The notes under the pieces: model-generated | Seen by the model: the letters and a program-made list of their open reading frames with translations, nothing else | Databases searched by the model: none | Told to the model about the DNA's origin: nothing | Shown here: in pieces, positions 19,058 to 27,555 of the stretch | How the letters are laid out: every line of letters begins with the position of its first letter | How positions within the stretch are numbered: the first letter of the stretch is position 1 | NCBI GenBank assembly: GCA_041483455.1 | Contig: JBGPFS010000006.1 | Span: 1 to 31,715, forward strand | From: JBGPFS01 sp041483455 | Lineage (GTDB): Bacteria; Chloroflexota; Limnocylindria; Limnocylindrales; CSP1-4 | Length of the DNA: 31,715 nt | Direction of reading: 5' to 3' | Translations under genes and position numbers: made by a program

Positions 19058-20620
19058 ATGGACGCCCAGGCGAAGACGACCGCGGTCGCCGTCCCGACGG
19101 CGCCGGCGGCGGACGTCCCGTTCGTCAACCGGCGTGATCCTGCCCTCCGCCTCGGCCCGGACGGCCAGCCCGCCGTCAGCCGTCGCGCCCCGATCTGGGC
19201 GGACGTGCCGGACGAGAAGTGGAACGACTGGCGCTGGCAGCTCAGCAACCGGGTCAACGACCTGGCCGAGATCGAGCCCATCCTCAACCTCACCGACGAG
19301 GAGCGCGAGGGGCTCTCGGCGCCCGACAAGTTCCGGGTCGACGTGACGCCCTACTTCATCAGCCTCATCGACCCGGACGACCCGAATGATCCGATCCGGC
19401 GCCAGATCATCCCGCTCGGGCGCGAGCTGGACGCGTTCACCGGGATGATGGAGGACTCCCTCGCCGAGGACCGCCACAGCCCGGTGCCGGGCCTGGTCCA
19501 CCGCTATCCGGACCGGGTCCTGATGCTCGTCACGACCCAGTGCGCGAGCTACTGCCGGTACTGCACCCGGAGCCGGATCGTCGGCGACCCGACCCAGAAC
19601 TTCAATCGCCGCGAGCACGAGGCCCAGCTCGAGTACATCCGCCGGACGCCCCAGATCCGCGACGTGCTCATCTCCGGCGGCGACGGCCTGACGCTGGCCC
19701 CGAAGCTGTTCGAATCGGTGATCCGCGGGCTGCGCGAGATCCCCCACGTGGAGATCGTCCGGATCGGCAGCCGGGTGCCCGTCTTCATGCCCCAGCGGGT
19801 CGACGACGAGCTGTGCGAGATGCTCGCCAGGTACCACCCGATCTGGATCAACCTCCACTTCAACCACCCGAACGAGATCACGCCGGAGGTGAGCCGGGCG
19901 GTCGACCGGCTGACCCGGGCGGGCATCCCGGTCGGCAACCAGTCGGTCCTCCTGGCCGGGGTCAACGACTGCGTCCACATCCAGCGCGAGCTCGTCCATC
20001 GCCTGGTCGAGAACCGGATCCGGCCGTACTACATCTACCAGTGCGACCTGGTCGAGGGCGCCGGGCACTTCCGGACGCCGGTCGGCAAGGGCCTCGAGAT
20101 CATGGAGGGGCTCCGCGGTCACACCTCCGGCTACGCGGTGCCGCAGTACATCGTCGATGCGCCCGGCGGCGGCGGGAAGATCCCGGTCATGCCGAACTAC
20201 CTGGTCAGCTACTCGGATCATAAGGTGGTGCTGCGCAACTACGAGGGCTACATCACGACCTACGAGGAGCCGACCCAGTACACGCCGCACGATCAGGCGA
20301 GCTGCCGGTACTGCCAGAACCCGCGCCCGGAGCCGGGCCAGGAGGGCATCACCGGGCTCCTCGACGGCAAGCGGATGTGGATCGAGCCGGCCGGCTTCAC
20401 GGAGATCCACCGGCGTGGGAACGAGGAGCAGCACCGCCTCCAGGATCCCTCGAAGTGGGTGCCCTATGGGGTGGGCGCGATCGAGGGCCAGGCCGCTCCG
20501 CCGCTCCCGGTGATCTCGGCCGGGGATGCGCCGCCGACGAAGCCCGCCTTCGGGCCGGGCGAGGAGCCGCGACCGCGCGAAGGAGAGCCGACGGGCTCGG
20601 CACACGGGGAGCTGCTCTAG
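19058..20620 (+). CDS. kamA: lysine 2,3-aminomutase (radical SAM, PLP)
   Basis: 520 aa. Converts L-lysine to L-beta-lysine using SAM, a [4Fe-4S] cluster and PLP. The cluster motif is Cys162-x3-Cys166-x2-Cys169 (CASYCRYC). The PLP lysine is Lys374 in DAPGGGGK. The zinc Cys pair is in SCRYC near residue 410. Asp330 (YQCD) and Asp367 (VDAPGG) match the two Asp that bind the substrate epsilon-amino group in clostridial KamA; glutamate 2,3-aminomutase has Lys/Asn there, so lysine is the likely substrate. It is longer than KamA (about 416 aa) because of an extra N-terminus (about 40 aa) and a C-terminal Pro/Gly-rich tail (about 80 aa). ATG 19058 has GAGGAG 10 nt upstream. No beta-lysine acetyltransferase (ablB) or downstream mutase is adjacent. 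Confidence 0.9.
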   Translation: MDAQAKTTAVAVPTAPAADVPFVNRRDPALRLGPDGQPAVSRRAPIWADVPDEKWNDWRWQLSNRVNDLAEIEPILNLTDEEREGLSAPDKFRVDVTPYFISLIDPDDPNDPIRRQIIPLGRELDAFTGMMEDSLAEDRHSPVPGLVHRYPDRVLMLVTTQCASYCRYCTRSRIVGDPTQNFNRREHEAQLEYIRRTPQIRDVLISGGDGLTLAPKLFESVIRGLREIPHVEIVRIGSRVPVFMPQRVDDELCEMLARYHPIWINLHFNHPNEITPEVSRAVDRLTRAGIPVGNQSVLLAGVNDCVHIQRELVHRLVENRIRPYYIYQCDLVEGAGHFRTPVGKGLEIMEGLRGHTSGYAVPQYIVDAPGGGGKIPVMPNYLVSYSDHKVVLRNYEGYITTYEEPTQYTPHDQASCRYCQNPRPEPGQEGITGLLDGKRMWIEPAGFTEIHRRGNEEQHRLQDPSKWVPYGVGAIEGQAAPPLPVISAGDAPPTKPAFGPGEEPRPREGEPTGSAHGELL

Positions 20621-20753
20621 GGTCGTCCCGCTGCAGCCCTCGTCGTGGAGAGGATCGGCCGAGCGTAGGATCGGTCCATCGTCACCGGCGGACACATCCG
20701 GACGACGATCGCGTCTCATCACCGTGCGACAGCCGGGGAGAGAGGTGGTCCGC

Positions 20754-21878
20754 GTGTCCGATCCAAAGGTGCTCGAGCGGATCTCGCGGTGGGAGGCCGC
20801 GGGGTTGCTGGACGCGTCCACGGCGGAGCGGCTGCGGGCGGACGAAGCCGCAGCGCTGGAACCGACCGGCCAGGCCGCCGCCGGAGGCGCGACCGGCGTT
20901 CCGCGTCTCGTGACGAGTGGGACGCCCACCTGGATCGTGGAGTTCTTCGTCTTCCTCGGCGGCGCCCTGGTGCTCGGGGCCTGGCATTGGCAGATCTCGC
21001 AGTTCGGCGGCCCTGACACCGACCGTCTGAGGGCGCTCTTCGTCGGCTCGGCGATCCCGGCGGTCGCCTTCTCGGTCGCCGCCTTCGTGCTCCGCTCCCT
21101 GCCCGGCGCCCGAGGACGCGCCGCCGGCTTGCTCCTGCTGGTGGCCGGCGTCGAGGCCGCCGCTTCCGCCGCGTTTGCCCTCGCCATCATCCTGCCCGAC
21201 CAGCAGACCGACAGCCTCGCGCTCGCATCACTCGTCTGGCTCGGGTTCGCCCTGCTGGCGCGGCGGGCCGTGGCGAGCTGGTCGACGACCGTGGGCCTGC
21301 TTGGTGCGATCGTCGCCTTCGGCTGGTTCGTCGGCGATTGGCTCCTGGAGCTCGCCTGGGGTCGGCCCGATCAGCAGTACGGCTCGCTCTCGGCGGCCGG
21401 TCCGGGCCCGATCCAGCCCCTGGCCGAGGCGGTCTGGTGGCTGATCGTCGCCGCGGGCGCCTACCTGGTCGTCCGCTGGGAGGTTCGGAGCGGGGTGGAC
21501 TCTGCCGCGGGCCGGCGAGTGTCGCTCGCTCGGATCGGCACGGGACTGATCGCGGTCGTCGGGGTAGCTCGGGCGGCGCTGGCCGGGGACCGCTGGACGG
21601 TGGGTCACCTCGAGCCGATCGTCGGGGACCTGTTGATCGTCGCGGTCGCCGGGGGCCTTGTCTGGCTCGCGGCCCGCGATCGCTCGGGCGCGTGGCTCGG
21701 GCCGGCCGCCCTGGGGATCTTCATCGCCATCACGGACGTCAACGCCACCTACCTGGCGAGCGGCCTCGGCACCGGGGTCGCCCTCCTGATCGAAGGCCTG
21801 GCCCTCATCGGCATCGGGGCGGTCACCGAGCTGCTCCGACGGCATCTGGCTGCTGCTCGGACGGTGGGGGGCGGGTAG
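20754..21878 (+). CDS. DUF2157-like multi-pass membrane protein
   Basis: 374 aa. The N-terminal cytoplasmic segment PKVLERISRWEAAGLLDASTAERLRADE has the pattern of the DUF2157 N-terminus (WxxxGLLxxxxAxxL). About ten TM helices follow from residue 65 to the end, many with Trp/Gly at their borders. Function unknown for the family. GTG 20754 is chosen because AGAGG lies 8 nt upstream and the motif starts immediately after. TAGGAT at 20666-20671 may be its -10. It follows kamA by 133 bp and is probably separately transcribed. The conserved-looking ITDVNATYLASG segment near residue 330 sits between TM helices. Confidence 0.7.
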   Translation: MSDPKVLERISRWEAAGLLDASTAERLRADEAAALEPTGQAAAGGATGVPRLVTSGTPTWIVEFFVFLGGALVLGAWHWQISQFGGPDTDRLRALFVGSAIPAVAFSVAAFVLRSLPGARGRAAGLLLLVAGVEAAASAAFALAIILPDQQTDSLALASLVWLGFALLARRAVASWSTTVGLLGAIVAFGWFVGDWLLELAWGRPDQQYGSLSAAGPGPIQPLAEAVWWLIVAAGAYLVVRWEVRSGVDSAAGRRVSLARIGTGLIAVVGVARAALAGDRWTVGHLEPIVGDLLIVAVAGGLVWLAARDRSGAWLGPAALGIFIAITDVNATYLASGLGTGVALLIEGLALIGIGAVTELLRRHLAAARTVGGG

Positions 21879-22028
21879 GCAGGCCGGTCCAAGGCCCCCG
21901 GATCCGACGGCTCCGCTACCGGATCGAAGGAAACGGCGCCGCGTCGGCCGGGAAGTCCGAGCGAGACGCCCGCTGGGAACACGGCGCCGACGGCACCGCC
22001 GTACACGACCGACATCGAGTCGCTGGTC

Positions 22029-22034
22029 TACCCT
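22029..22034 (+). promoter_or_regulatory. putative -10 of a leaderless aldehyde dehydrogenase mRNA
   Basis: TACCCT ends 7 nt before the ATG at 22042 and no Shine-Dalgarno sequence is present. The same spacing of -10 to start occurs before the Fur-family, Rrf2, pabC and serine-hydrolase genes in this window. No clear -35. Confidence 0.35.
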
Positions 22035-22041
22035 TCCCGCG

Positions 22042-23766
22042 ATGACCGCCGTGGCAGCGCACCCATCGGAGCCCACCGAGCCAGCCCCGTCCGCCGCGGA
22101 CCCGCCTGCGACCGCGCCCGAGCGCATCGTGAGCCGCGACAAGGCGTTCGGGCGGATCCTCGGGAGCGTGCCCGCGACCCGGCCGGAGGATGTCCAGGGC
22201 ATCGCCGACCGGGCCGTGGCCGCGGCGCCCGCCTGGGCCGCGCGACCGATCCGGGACCGCCTGGCGGTCGTCGCCCGGGCCCGGGCACTCCTCATCGAGC
22301 GGATGGACCCGCTGGCCGAGCTCGTCGCGCGCGAGACCGGCAAGACGATCGTCGAGGCGATCCCGATGGAGATCACCCCGCCGGTCGACACGTGCCGCTG
22401 GCTCGAGGTCCACGCCGAGCGGTTCCTGCGCTCGGTCGACGCGGGGACGCCGCAGCTCATCCTGGCCGGCCGTCGGCACGAGCTCGCCTTCGAGCCCTAC
22501 GGCGTCGTGGGCGTCATCTCGCCCTGGAACTACCCGCTCACGGTGGCCTCGGCCGCGATCCTGTTCAACCTGGCGGCCGGCAACGCGGTGGTCCACAAGC
22601 CGAGCTCGAACACTCCGCTCATCGGGCAGGCCTTCCGCGACCTCCTCGTCGAGGCCGGGGTACCGCCTGACGTCATGGCCGTGGTCCACGGTGGCGCCTC
22701 CGTCGGCGAGGCGCTCGTCGCGGCCCGCGGGGTCGAGAAGATCTTCTTCACCGGCTCGGAGCCGGTCGGCCGACGGGTGATGGAGCTGGCGGCCCGCGCG
22801 GCCGGCCATCCCAAACCGGTCGTCCTGGAGCTCGGCGGCAAGGACGCGATGGTCGTCCTGCGCGACGCCGACCTCGACCGCGCGGCGGCGGGGGCCGCCT
22901 GGGCCGGGTTCGGCCACGCGGGGCAGACCTGCGGCTCGGTCAAGCGGCTCTACGTCGACCAGCGGGTGGCCGCGGACTTCGAACGGCGGCTGGCCGCCAG
23001 GGTGGCGTCGATCCGGCCCGGCGATCCGCTCGACCCCGACACGCAGCTCGGGGCGATGGCCCATGCGACCACCCGGGATGCGGTCTCCGGGCTGGTCCGC
23101 GACGCCCTCGAAAGGGGTGCGCGGCTGGTCGCCGGTGGCCCCGACGCGATCCACCAGCCCGGCGCCGAACCCGAGGCGGTCGGCCACCTCGCGGCGACGC
23201 TCCTGGCCGACGTCCCGCCCGACGCTCGCCTGTGGGAAGAGGAGCTGTTCGGGCCGGTGATCGTCCTGGCGACGTTCCGCGACGAGGCCGAGGCGGTCTC
23301 CCTGGCCAACGATTCCCCGTTCGGCCTGTCCGCCTCGGTCTGGAGTCGCGACCTGCGGCGGGCGCGCCGGATCGCCGAGCGGCTCGACGCCGGGACGATC
23401 CTCATCAACGACCATCTGACGACGGCCGGCATCAGCCAGGTCGCCTGGGCCGGCCGGCGAGCCAGCGGATTCGGGATCTCCCGCTCCCGGTTCGGGCTCT
23501 GGGAGTGTGTCCAGGTGAAGTCGATCGCGACCGACCGCGGGATCCACGACCCGGCCTGGTGGCATCCCTACGACCGCCGCCTGGGCGACGGCTTCCGAAC
23601 CGCGGTCGCGGTCCTCTACGGCGACGGCGGGCGCCGCCGGCTGGGGGCCCTGATCTCGGGCCGCGCCGGCCTGCGCGGCCTGGTCGGGCGGCTGGCCCGG
23701 AGCGCCCGGCGAAGCTTCGGGAGCCGGCGAGCGGCGCCGAAGGATCGGACCGCCCGCAAGGGCTAG
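22042..23766 (+). CDS. NAD(P)-dependent aldehyde dehydrogenase
   Basis: 574 aa, about 80 residues longer than a typical ALDH. It oxidises an aldehyde to the acid through a Cys thiohemiacetal. Catalytic residues: Asn163 in SPWNYPL, general base Glu263 in VLELGGKD, nucleophile Cys297 in GQTCGSVKRLY. Cofactor-binding KPSSNTPL and FFTGSEPVGRRVM, and EELFGPV near residue 400, are all intact. The start ERIVSRDKAFGRILGSVPATRPEDV, with a preceding Ala/Pro-rich 25 aa, and the extra C-terminal 70 aa (Arg/Gly-rich, basic) are unlike most ALDHs. The tail resembles long-chain aldehyde dehydrogenases that associate with membranes, but I see no clear TM helix. Substrate unknown. Its stop overlaps the stop of the convergent S41 gene in the shared sequence CTAG. 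Confidence 0.87.
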   Translation: MTAVAAHPSEPTEPAPSAADPPATAPERIVSRDKAFGRILGSVPATRPEDVQGIADRAVAAAPAWAARPIRDRLAVVARARALLIERMDPLAELVARETGKTIVEAIPMEITPPVDTCRWLEVHAERFLRSVDAGTPQLILAGRRHELAFEPYGVVGVISPWNYPLTVASAAILFNLAAGNAVVHKPSSNTPLIGQAFRDLLVEAGVPPDVMAVVHGGASVGEALVAARGVEKIFFTGSEPVGRRVMELAARAAGHPKPVVLELGGKDAMVVLRDADLDRAAAGAAWAGFGHAGQTCGSVKRLYVDQRVAADFERRLAARVASIRPGDPLDPDTQLGAMAHATTRDAVSGLVRDALERGARLVAGGPDAIHQPGAEPEAVGHLAATLLADVPPDARLWEEELFGPVIVLATFRDEAEAVSLANDSPFGLSASVWSRDLRRARRIAERLDAGTILINDHLTTAGISQVAWAGRRASGFGISRSRFGLWECVQVKSIATDRGIHDPAWWHPYDRRLGDGFRTAVAVLYGDGGRRRLGALISGRAGLRGLVGRLARSARRSFGSRRAAPKDRTARKG

Positions 23767-25217
23767 CTCGTCGGGCTCCGAAGGACGTCGACCGCCTTGA
23801 GAAGCTGGGCGTCACCGGACGTCGCAAGGCCCGCCGTGCCCAGGGCATCGAGCTCGCCCGGTGTCACGATCGTCCCGGCCGGGGTGGATTGGAGCGCGAT
23901 GTCCGGCTCGATCCCGTGCTTCCAGATCTCGCGCCCGTCACGGGTCAGCCATTCGACCGTCCCGACCAGGAGCGCCGATCCATCCGCCAGCGGGAACTCG
24001 TTGAGGACGGTCCCGGTGCCGAACGTCTTGGCCCCGATGAGCTTGGCCCGTTTCGCGTCCTGGATGGCGCCCGAGACGATCTCGGCCGACGAGGCGGTCC
24101 CCTCGTCGATCAGCACGGTGAGCGGGATCGTGGTCGCGCTGCCGCCCGGCTTCACCGGGATCCGGTTCTGTTTCCCGCTCCGGTCGCGCTCCTGGTAGAC
24201 CGTCCCGGCCGCGATGAACTGGCTGGCCACGGCGACGGCCTCGCTCACGTAGCCGCCCGGGTTCGAGCGCAGGTCGAGGACGATCCCCGACGCGCCCGCC
24301 GCGCGGGCCGCCTTCAGCGCAGCGACGAGCTGGTCGCCCGCGTCCGTCGAGAACTCCTCGAGCCGGATATCGGCGAAGGTGCTGCCCGGGATCATCGCCC
24401 AGCTGATCGCCGGGACCGTGACCTTCTCGCGGACGATCCGCACTTCGATCGGGTCGACCGCGTCCTTGTGGAGCACCGACAGGGTGACCGTCGTGCCGGC
24501 CACTCCGCGGATCTTCGAGACGACCGTGTCGACGCTCTGGCCCTCGGTCGACACGCCGTCGACCGCCAGGATGTGATCGCCGGAGCGGAGACCGGCCCGG
24601 TCGGCCGGGCCGCCCGGGATGACCGATTGGATCACCGATGCCCCGTTGACGGTGTTCATGAGGGCACCGATGCCGACCACCGAGCCGCTCAGGCTCGTGT
24701 GCTCGTCGGCGACCTCCTTGGGCGTGAGGAACCGGGTGTGGTCGGTGTCGCCGACGGCGTTCACCAGCCCGTCGATCGCGCCGTAGGTCAGCGCGGTCGG
24801 GTCGAGGGCGGTCGGATCGACGAACTTGTCGTGGATGATCTGCCAGGCTTGCTCGAAGGTCGTGAACTCGGGCGGGAACGACCCGCTCGGCGCGGGCAGC
24901 GGCCCCGTGGCGCCCGTCCCGCCCCCGGTCCCGCCGCCGCTCGCCCCAGCGTCCCCGACCCACCAGCCGACGCCGAACGTGATGGCGATCGCCAGGAGGA
25001 ACGCGAAGACGACCCGGACCGAGGGCAGCCGATCGCGTCCGGAACGACCCGGCGCCCAGCCTGCCGGGGCGGACCCGCCGGCGCCGGCCACGGGCGGGAC
25101 GGGCAGCCACGGCGACGGCGTCGTCGCCGGCGGGGGGACCGCGGGCTCGGGCGGCGGACCGGACGTCGGCTCGGGGAGCTCGGGCGTCGGCCCGGAGGGA
25201 TCGGTCGGTTCGAACAT
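23763..25217 (-). CDS. S41-family (CtpA-like) PDZ peptidase homologue lacking the catalytic Lys
   Basis: 484 aa. A Pro-rich cytoplasmic N-terminus (1-65), one TM helix (about 68-89) and a Gly/Ser linker lead to an exported S41 domain with a PDZ domain (about 175-262: SGSVVGIGALM, GPADRAGLRSGDHILAVDG). The nucleophile is Ser376 in DEGTASSAEI. In CtpA/Prc the general-base Lys follows 25 residues later in TFGKG; here that position is Thr401 (GAKTFGTGTV), with Lys397 four residues earlier. SNPGGY (318-323) is present. It may use another base or be a non-hydrolytic binder. CtpA proteins trim C-termini of exported proteins. The ATG at 25217 is the only start before the Pro-rich region. Confidence 0.85.
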   Translation of the reverse strand: MFEPTDPSGPTPELPEPTSGPPPEPAVPPPATTPSPWLPVPPVAGAGGSAPAGWAPGRSGRDRLPSVRVVFAFLLAIAITFGVGWWVGDAGASGGGTGGGTGATGPLPAPSGSFPPEFTTFEQAWQIIHDKFVDPTALDPTALTYGAIDGLVNAVGDTDHTRFLTPKEVADEHTSLSGSVVGIGALMNTVNGASVIQSVIPGGPADRAGLRSGDHILAVDGVSTEGQSVDTVVSKIRGVAGTTVTLSVLHKDAVDPIEVRIVREKVTVPAISWAMIPGSTFADIRLEEFSTDAGDQLVAALKAARAAGASGIVLDLRSNPGGYVSEAVAVASQFIAAGTVYQERDRSGKQNRIPVKPGGSATTIPLTVLIDEGTASSAEIVSGAIQDAKRAKLIGAKTFGTGTVLNEFPLADGSALLVGTVEWLTRDGREIWKHGIEPDIALQSTPAGTIVTPGELDALGTAGLATSGDAQLLKAVDVLRSPTS

Positions 25218-25497
25218 CGGTCGGTCTCGTCGGTCAGGGGCGGACGGCGATCGCGGCCAAAGGGCCGGGATCGGGCTCGCCGCCGCCAGTGTGCGGCAGG
25301 AGCGCCCGGAGTGGGTGGCGCACCGTGCGGGCGCAGCGAGACCGTGCGGGCGCTCGCGCGCCGGGACCCGCTAGACTTCGTCACGTTCACCGACCGTCCT
25401 GGCCGCGACGTCGGGCTTCGGTCCCGGCGCGAGGTCCCCAGCCGGCTGCCGAGCTCCGCCGGACCGCGCGCCCGCGCCGCCGCCGACCATCCCGTCG
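25218..25497. other. intergenic region between divergent genes, with direct repeats and a -10-like box
   Basis: 280 bp between the divergent S41 and hypothetical genes. It holds two copies of ACCGTGCGGGCGC (25322-25334 and 25341-25353, start-to-start 19 bp), followed by TAGACT (25372-25377), a -10-like box for the plus-strand gene. The two repeats lie on nearly the same DNA face, as an activator site would. No promoter is recognisable for the minus-strand gene and no ORF here looks real. Confidence 0.35.
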
Positions 25498-25980
25498 ATG
25501 AGGCCCGACCCCTTGCCCGACCCGATGCGACCTGATCCGGATGCCGCCCCGGGCAGGCTCGTCCTGGGCCCCGTTCCGGCCGGTCTCCCGGATCCGAACC
25601 TCCAGCCGCCGAGCGTGGCCACGGCCGGCGACCCGTTCACGTCGGTCCGGGTCCTGCACCTCGTCGCCCGGATCGAGCGCGGGCGCCCGGTCCGGATCGC
25701 GGACGTCGCGGGCGCCCTCGAAGCGGTCCACCTCGACTGGACGTTCGACCCCTCGGTGGTCGCGGACATCCTCCTCCAGCTCCAGGCGAACTGGATGGCC
25801 GACTATCGGAACGCCGCGGGGATCGTCGTCGTCGACGGCCCGTACGGCCCGACCGTGGCGATCGAGGACTCCAGCCGGGTCGATCCCTGGCTGGTCCGGC
25901 AGGTCGAGCGTGCCGCGGCTGCCTGCCGTGAGGAGCTCGCCACGTTCAGCCGCCGCAGCGGCCGTGGAGCCACCGACTAG
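25498..25980 (+). CDS. hypothetical protein (160 aa)
   Basis: No family recognised. After a Pro/Asp-rich start (MRPDPLPDPMRPDPDAAPGR) comes a compact alpha/beta segment from about residue 45: VRVLHLVARIERG, RIADVAGALEAV, DPSVVADILLQLQANWMADY and GIVVVDGPYGPTVAIED. The helix-helix-helix-strand order with a short hairpin is compatible with a winged helix, but this is a guess. The C-terminal helix carries one Cys (AAACREEL). Met10 is an alternative start. Composition and third-position G/C match the neighbours, and no competing gene exists on the other strand. It lies 66 bp before pabB and may share its transcript. Confidence 0.6.
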   Translation: MRPDPLPDPMRPDPDAAPGRLVLGPVPAGLPDPNLQPPSVATAGDPFTSVRVLHLVARIERGRPVRIADVAGALEAVHLDWTFDPSVVADILLQLQANWMADYRNAAGIVVVDGPYGPTVAIEDSSRVDPWLVRQVERAAAACREELATFSRRSGRGATD

Positions 25981-26046
25981 CCGCGGAGCGGCCGCTGCGC
26001 TTCATCGACGCGCGCGGTCGCCCCGCGGTCGGCCGAGCATCGCCCG

Positions 26047-27555
26047 GTGACCCTCGCCCACCCGCGTCCCGCAGCAGCGCCGGTCGTCGCGCGCCCGGCG
26101 CGTCCGGGTGCGATCCTCGAGCGACTGCCCGCGCTCGATCGGATCGCCCCGATGGACGCCGCCGAGTGGTTCCGCGATCGCCCTGGTCTGACCCTCCTCG
26201 AGAGCGCCCGACCGGGCCGGACGGCCCGCTGGTCGTTCCTGACCGCGGATCCGGTCGCGGTCCTCGAGCGGCCGACGCCGGGCCGGGATCCCTTCGCCGA
26301 GGCGCGCCAGCTCCTGGGCCGACTCTCCGCAGGATCGCCGGACCTCTCGCCGCCGTCCGGCGTCGGGGCCCTGCCGCCGAAGGTCCAGCCTCCGCCGTTC
26401 CTCGGCGGGCTCGTCGGCTACCTGGGCTACGACCTCGGATCGGCGATCGAGCCGCGCCGGACCGGTGCTCGGGACGACCAGGGCCTCCCCACGCTCCGGC
26501 TCGCCCTCCACGACTGGGTCGTCGCCTGGGATCGGTCGACCGGGACGGTTTGGCTCGGGGGACGGGCGCTCGACGGCGACGCCGACGCGCTCTTCCGGCG
26601 GCTGACCGAGGTGCGCGAACGACTCATCGGCCGACCCGTCGCCGGCCCGCTGCGAACGGAGGGCCAGCGCTCGTCGGTCGGGAGTCCAGCCTTCGTCTCG
26701 CGCCTCGATCGATCGGCCTTCGAAGCCGGCGTCGAGGCGATCCGCGACGCGATCGCCCGCGGCGAGATCTATCAGGCGTGTCTCAGCCGGCGCCTCGAGA
26801 CACGGTTCGCCGGCGATCCGTGGCCGCTCTACCGGGCGCTCCGGACCGGCGATCCCGCGCTCTTCGCGGCGTTCCTCGACCTGGGGCCCGGGCCGTCCGG
26901 CGGACCGCGCGCCATCATGTCCGCCTCGCCCGAGCCGTTCCTCGCGGTCGACCGCGCCGGTCACGTCCGGACGGACCCCATCAAGGGCACCCGCCCGCGC
27001 GGCCTGACGCCCGAGGGGGATCGGGCCCTCGCCCGTGAGCTCGCGGCGAGCGCCAAGGACCGGGCCGAGAACGTGATGATCGTCGACGTCCTGCGCAACG
27101 ACCTGGGCCGGGTCTGCCGACCGGGGACCGTTCGGGTCCCGCGTCTGTGTCGGCTCGAGCGGACGGCGGCCGTGCAGCATCTCGTCTCGACCGTGACCGG
27201 GACGCTGGGCCCGGACCGCGACGCGTTCGACCTGCTGGTCGCGGCGTTCCCGGGCGGCAGCATCACCGGCGCCCCGAAGCTTCGCGCGATGGAGATCCTC
27301 GAGACGCTCGAGCCGGTCCGGCGTGGCCCGTACACCGGGGCGGCGCTGTGGCTTTCGCCCGACGGCGGGCTCGGCTCGTCGATCCTCATCCGCACGTTCG
27401 TCGCCGACGGGGATCGGCTGACCCTCCACGTCGGTGGTGGGATCACCTGGCGGAGCGACCCCGCGGAGGAGTGGGACGAGACGGTCGCCAAGGCGCGCGG
27501 CCCGCTCGGGGCGATCGGTGGCCGGGAAGATCAGGCGACGGCCAGCGCCCCGTAG
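26047..27555 (+). CDS. pabB: aminodeoxychorismate synthase component I
   Basis: 502 aa chorismate-binding enzyme. PabB aminates chorismate to 4-amino-4-deoxychorismate for folate, with ammonia from PabA. The signature PIKGTRPRG (Lys313) has the Lys of PabB proteins, where anthranilate synthase TrpE has PIAGT. Other hallmarks: the N-terminal FLGGLVGYLGYDLG region, SASPEPFL, DRAENVMIVDVLRNDLGRVC, AFPGGSITGAPKLRAMEIL and a GGGITWRSDPAEEWDET C-terminal block. GTG 26047 is the start. A pabC-like gene lies 1.1 kb downstream on the same strand, with an antisense hydrolase between. No glutamine amidotransferase (pabA) is in the window. The last 25 bp overlap the convergent hydrolase gene. Confidence 0.9.
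   Translation: MTLAHPRPAAAPVVARPARPGAILERLPALDRIAPMDAAEWFRDRPGLTLLESARPGRTARWSFLTADPVAVLERPTPGRDPFAEARQLLGRLSAGSPDLSPPSGVGALPPKVQPPPFLGGLVGYLGYDLGSAIEPRRTGARDDQGLPTLRLALHDWVVAWDRSTGTVWLGGRALDGDADALFRRLTEVRERLIGRPVAGPLRTEGQRSSVGSPAFVSRLDRSAFEAGVEAIRDAIARGEIYQACLSRRLETRFAGDPWPLYRALRTGDPALFAAFLDLGPGPSGGPRAIMSASPEPFLAVDRAGHVRTDPIKGTRPRGLTPEGDRALARELAASAKDRAENVMIVDVLRNDLGRVCRPGTVRVPRLCRLERTAAVQHLVSTVTGTLGPDRDAFDLLVAAFPGGSITGAPKLRAMEILETLEPVRRGPYTGAALWLSPDGGLGSSILIRTFVADGDRLTLHVGGGITWRSDPAEEWDETVAKARGPLGAIGGREDQATASAP

Noticed and set aside
18410..21190. Antisense reading frame of about 926 codons over kamA and the DUF2157 gene
   Set aside because: Asp/Val/Arg/Leu-rich low-complexity translation without domains, mirror of strongly coding kamA. 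A high-GC shadow.
23232..25535. Plus-strand frame of about 767 codons opposite the S41 gene
   Set aside because: No domain, biased composition; it overlaps two well-supported genes.
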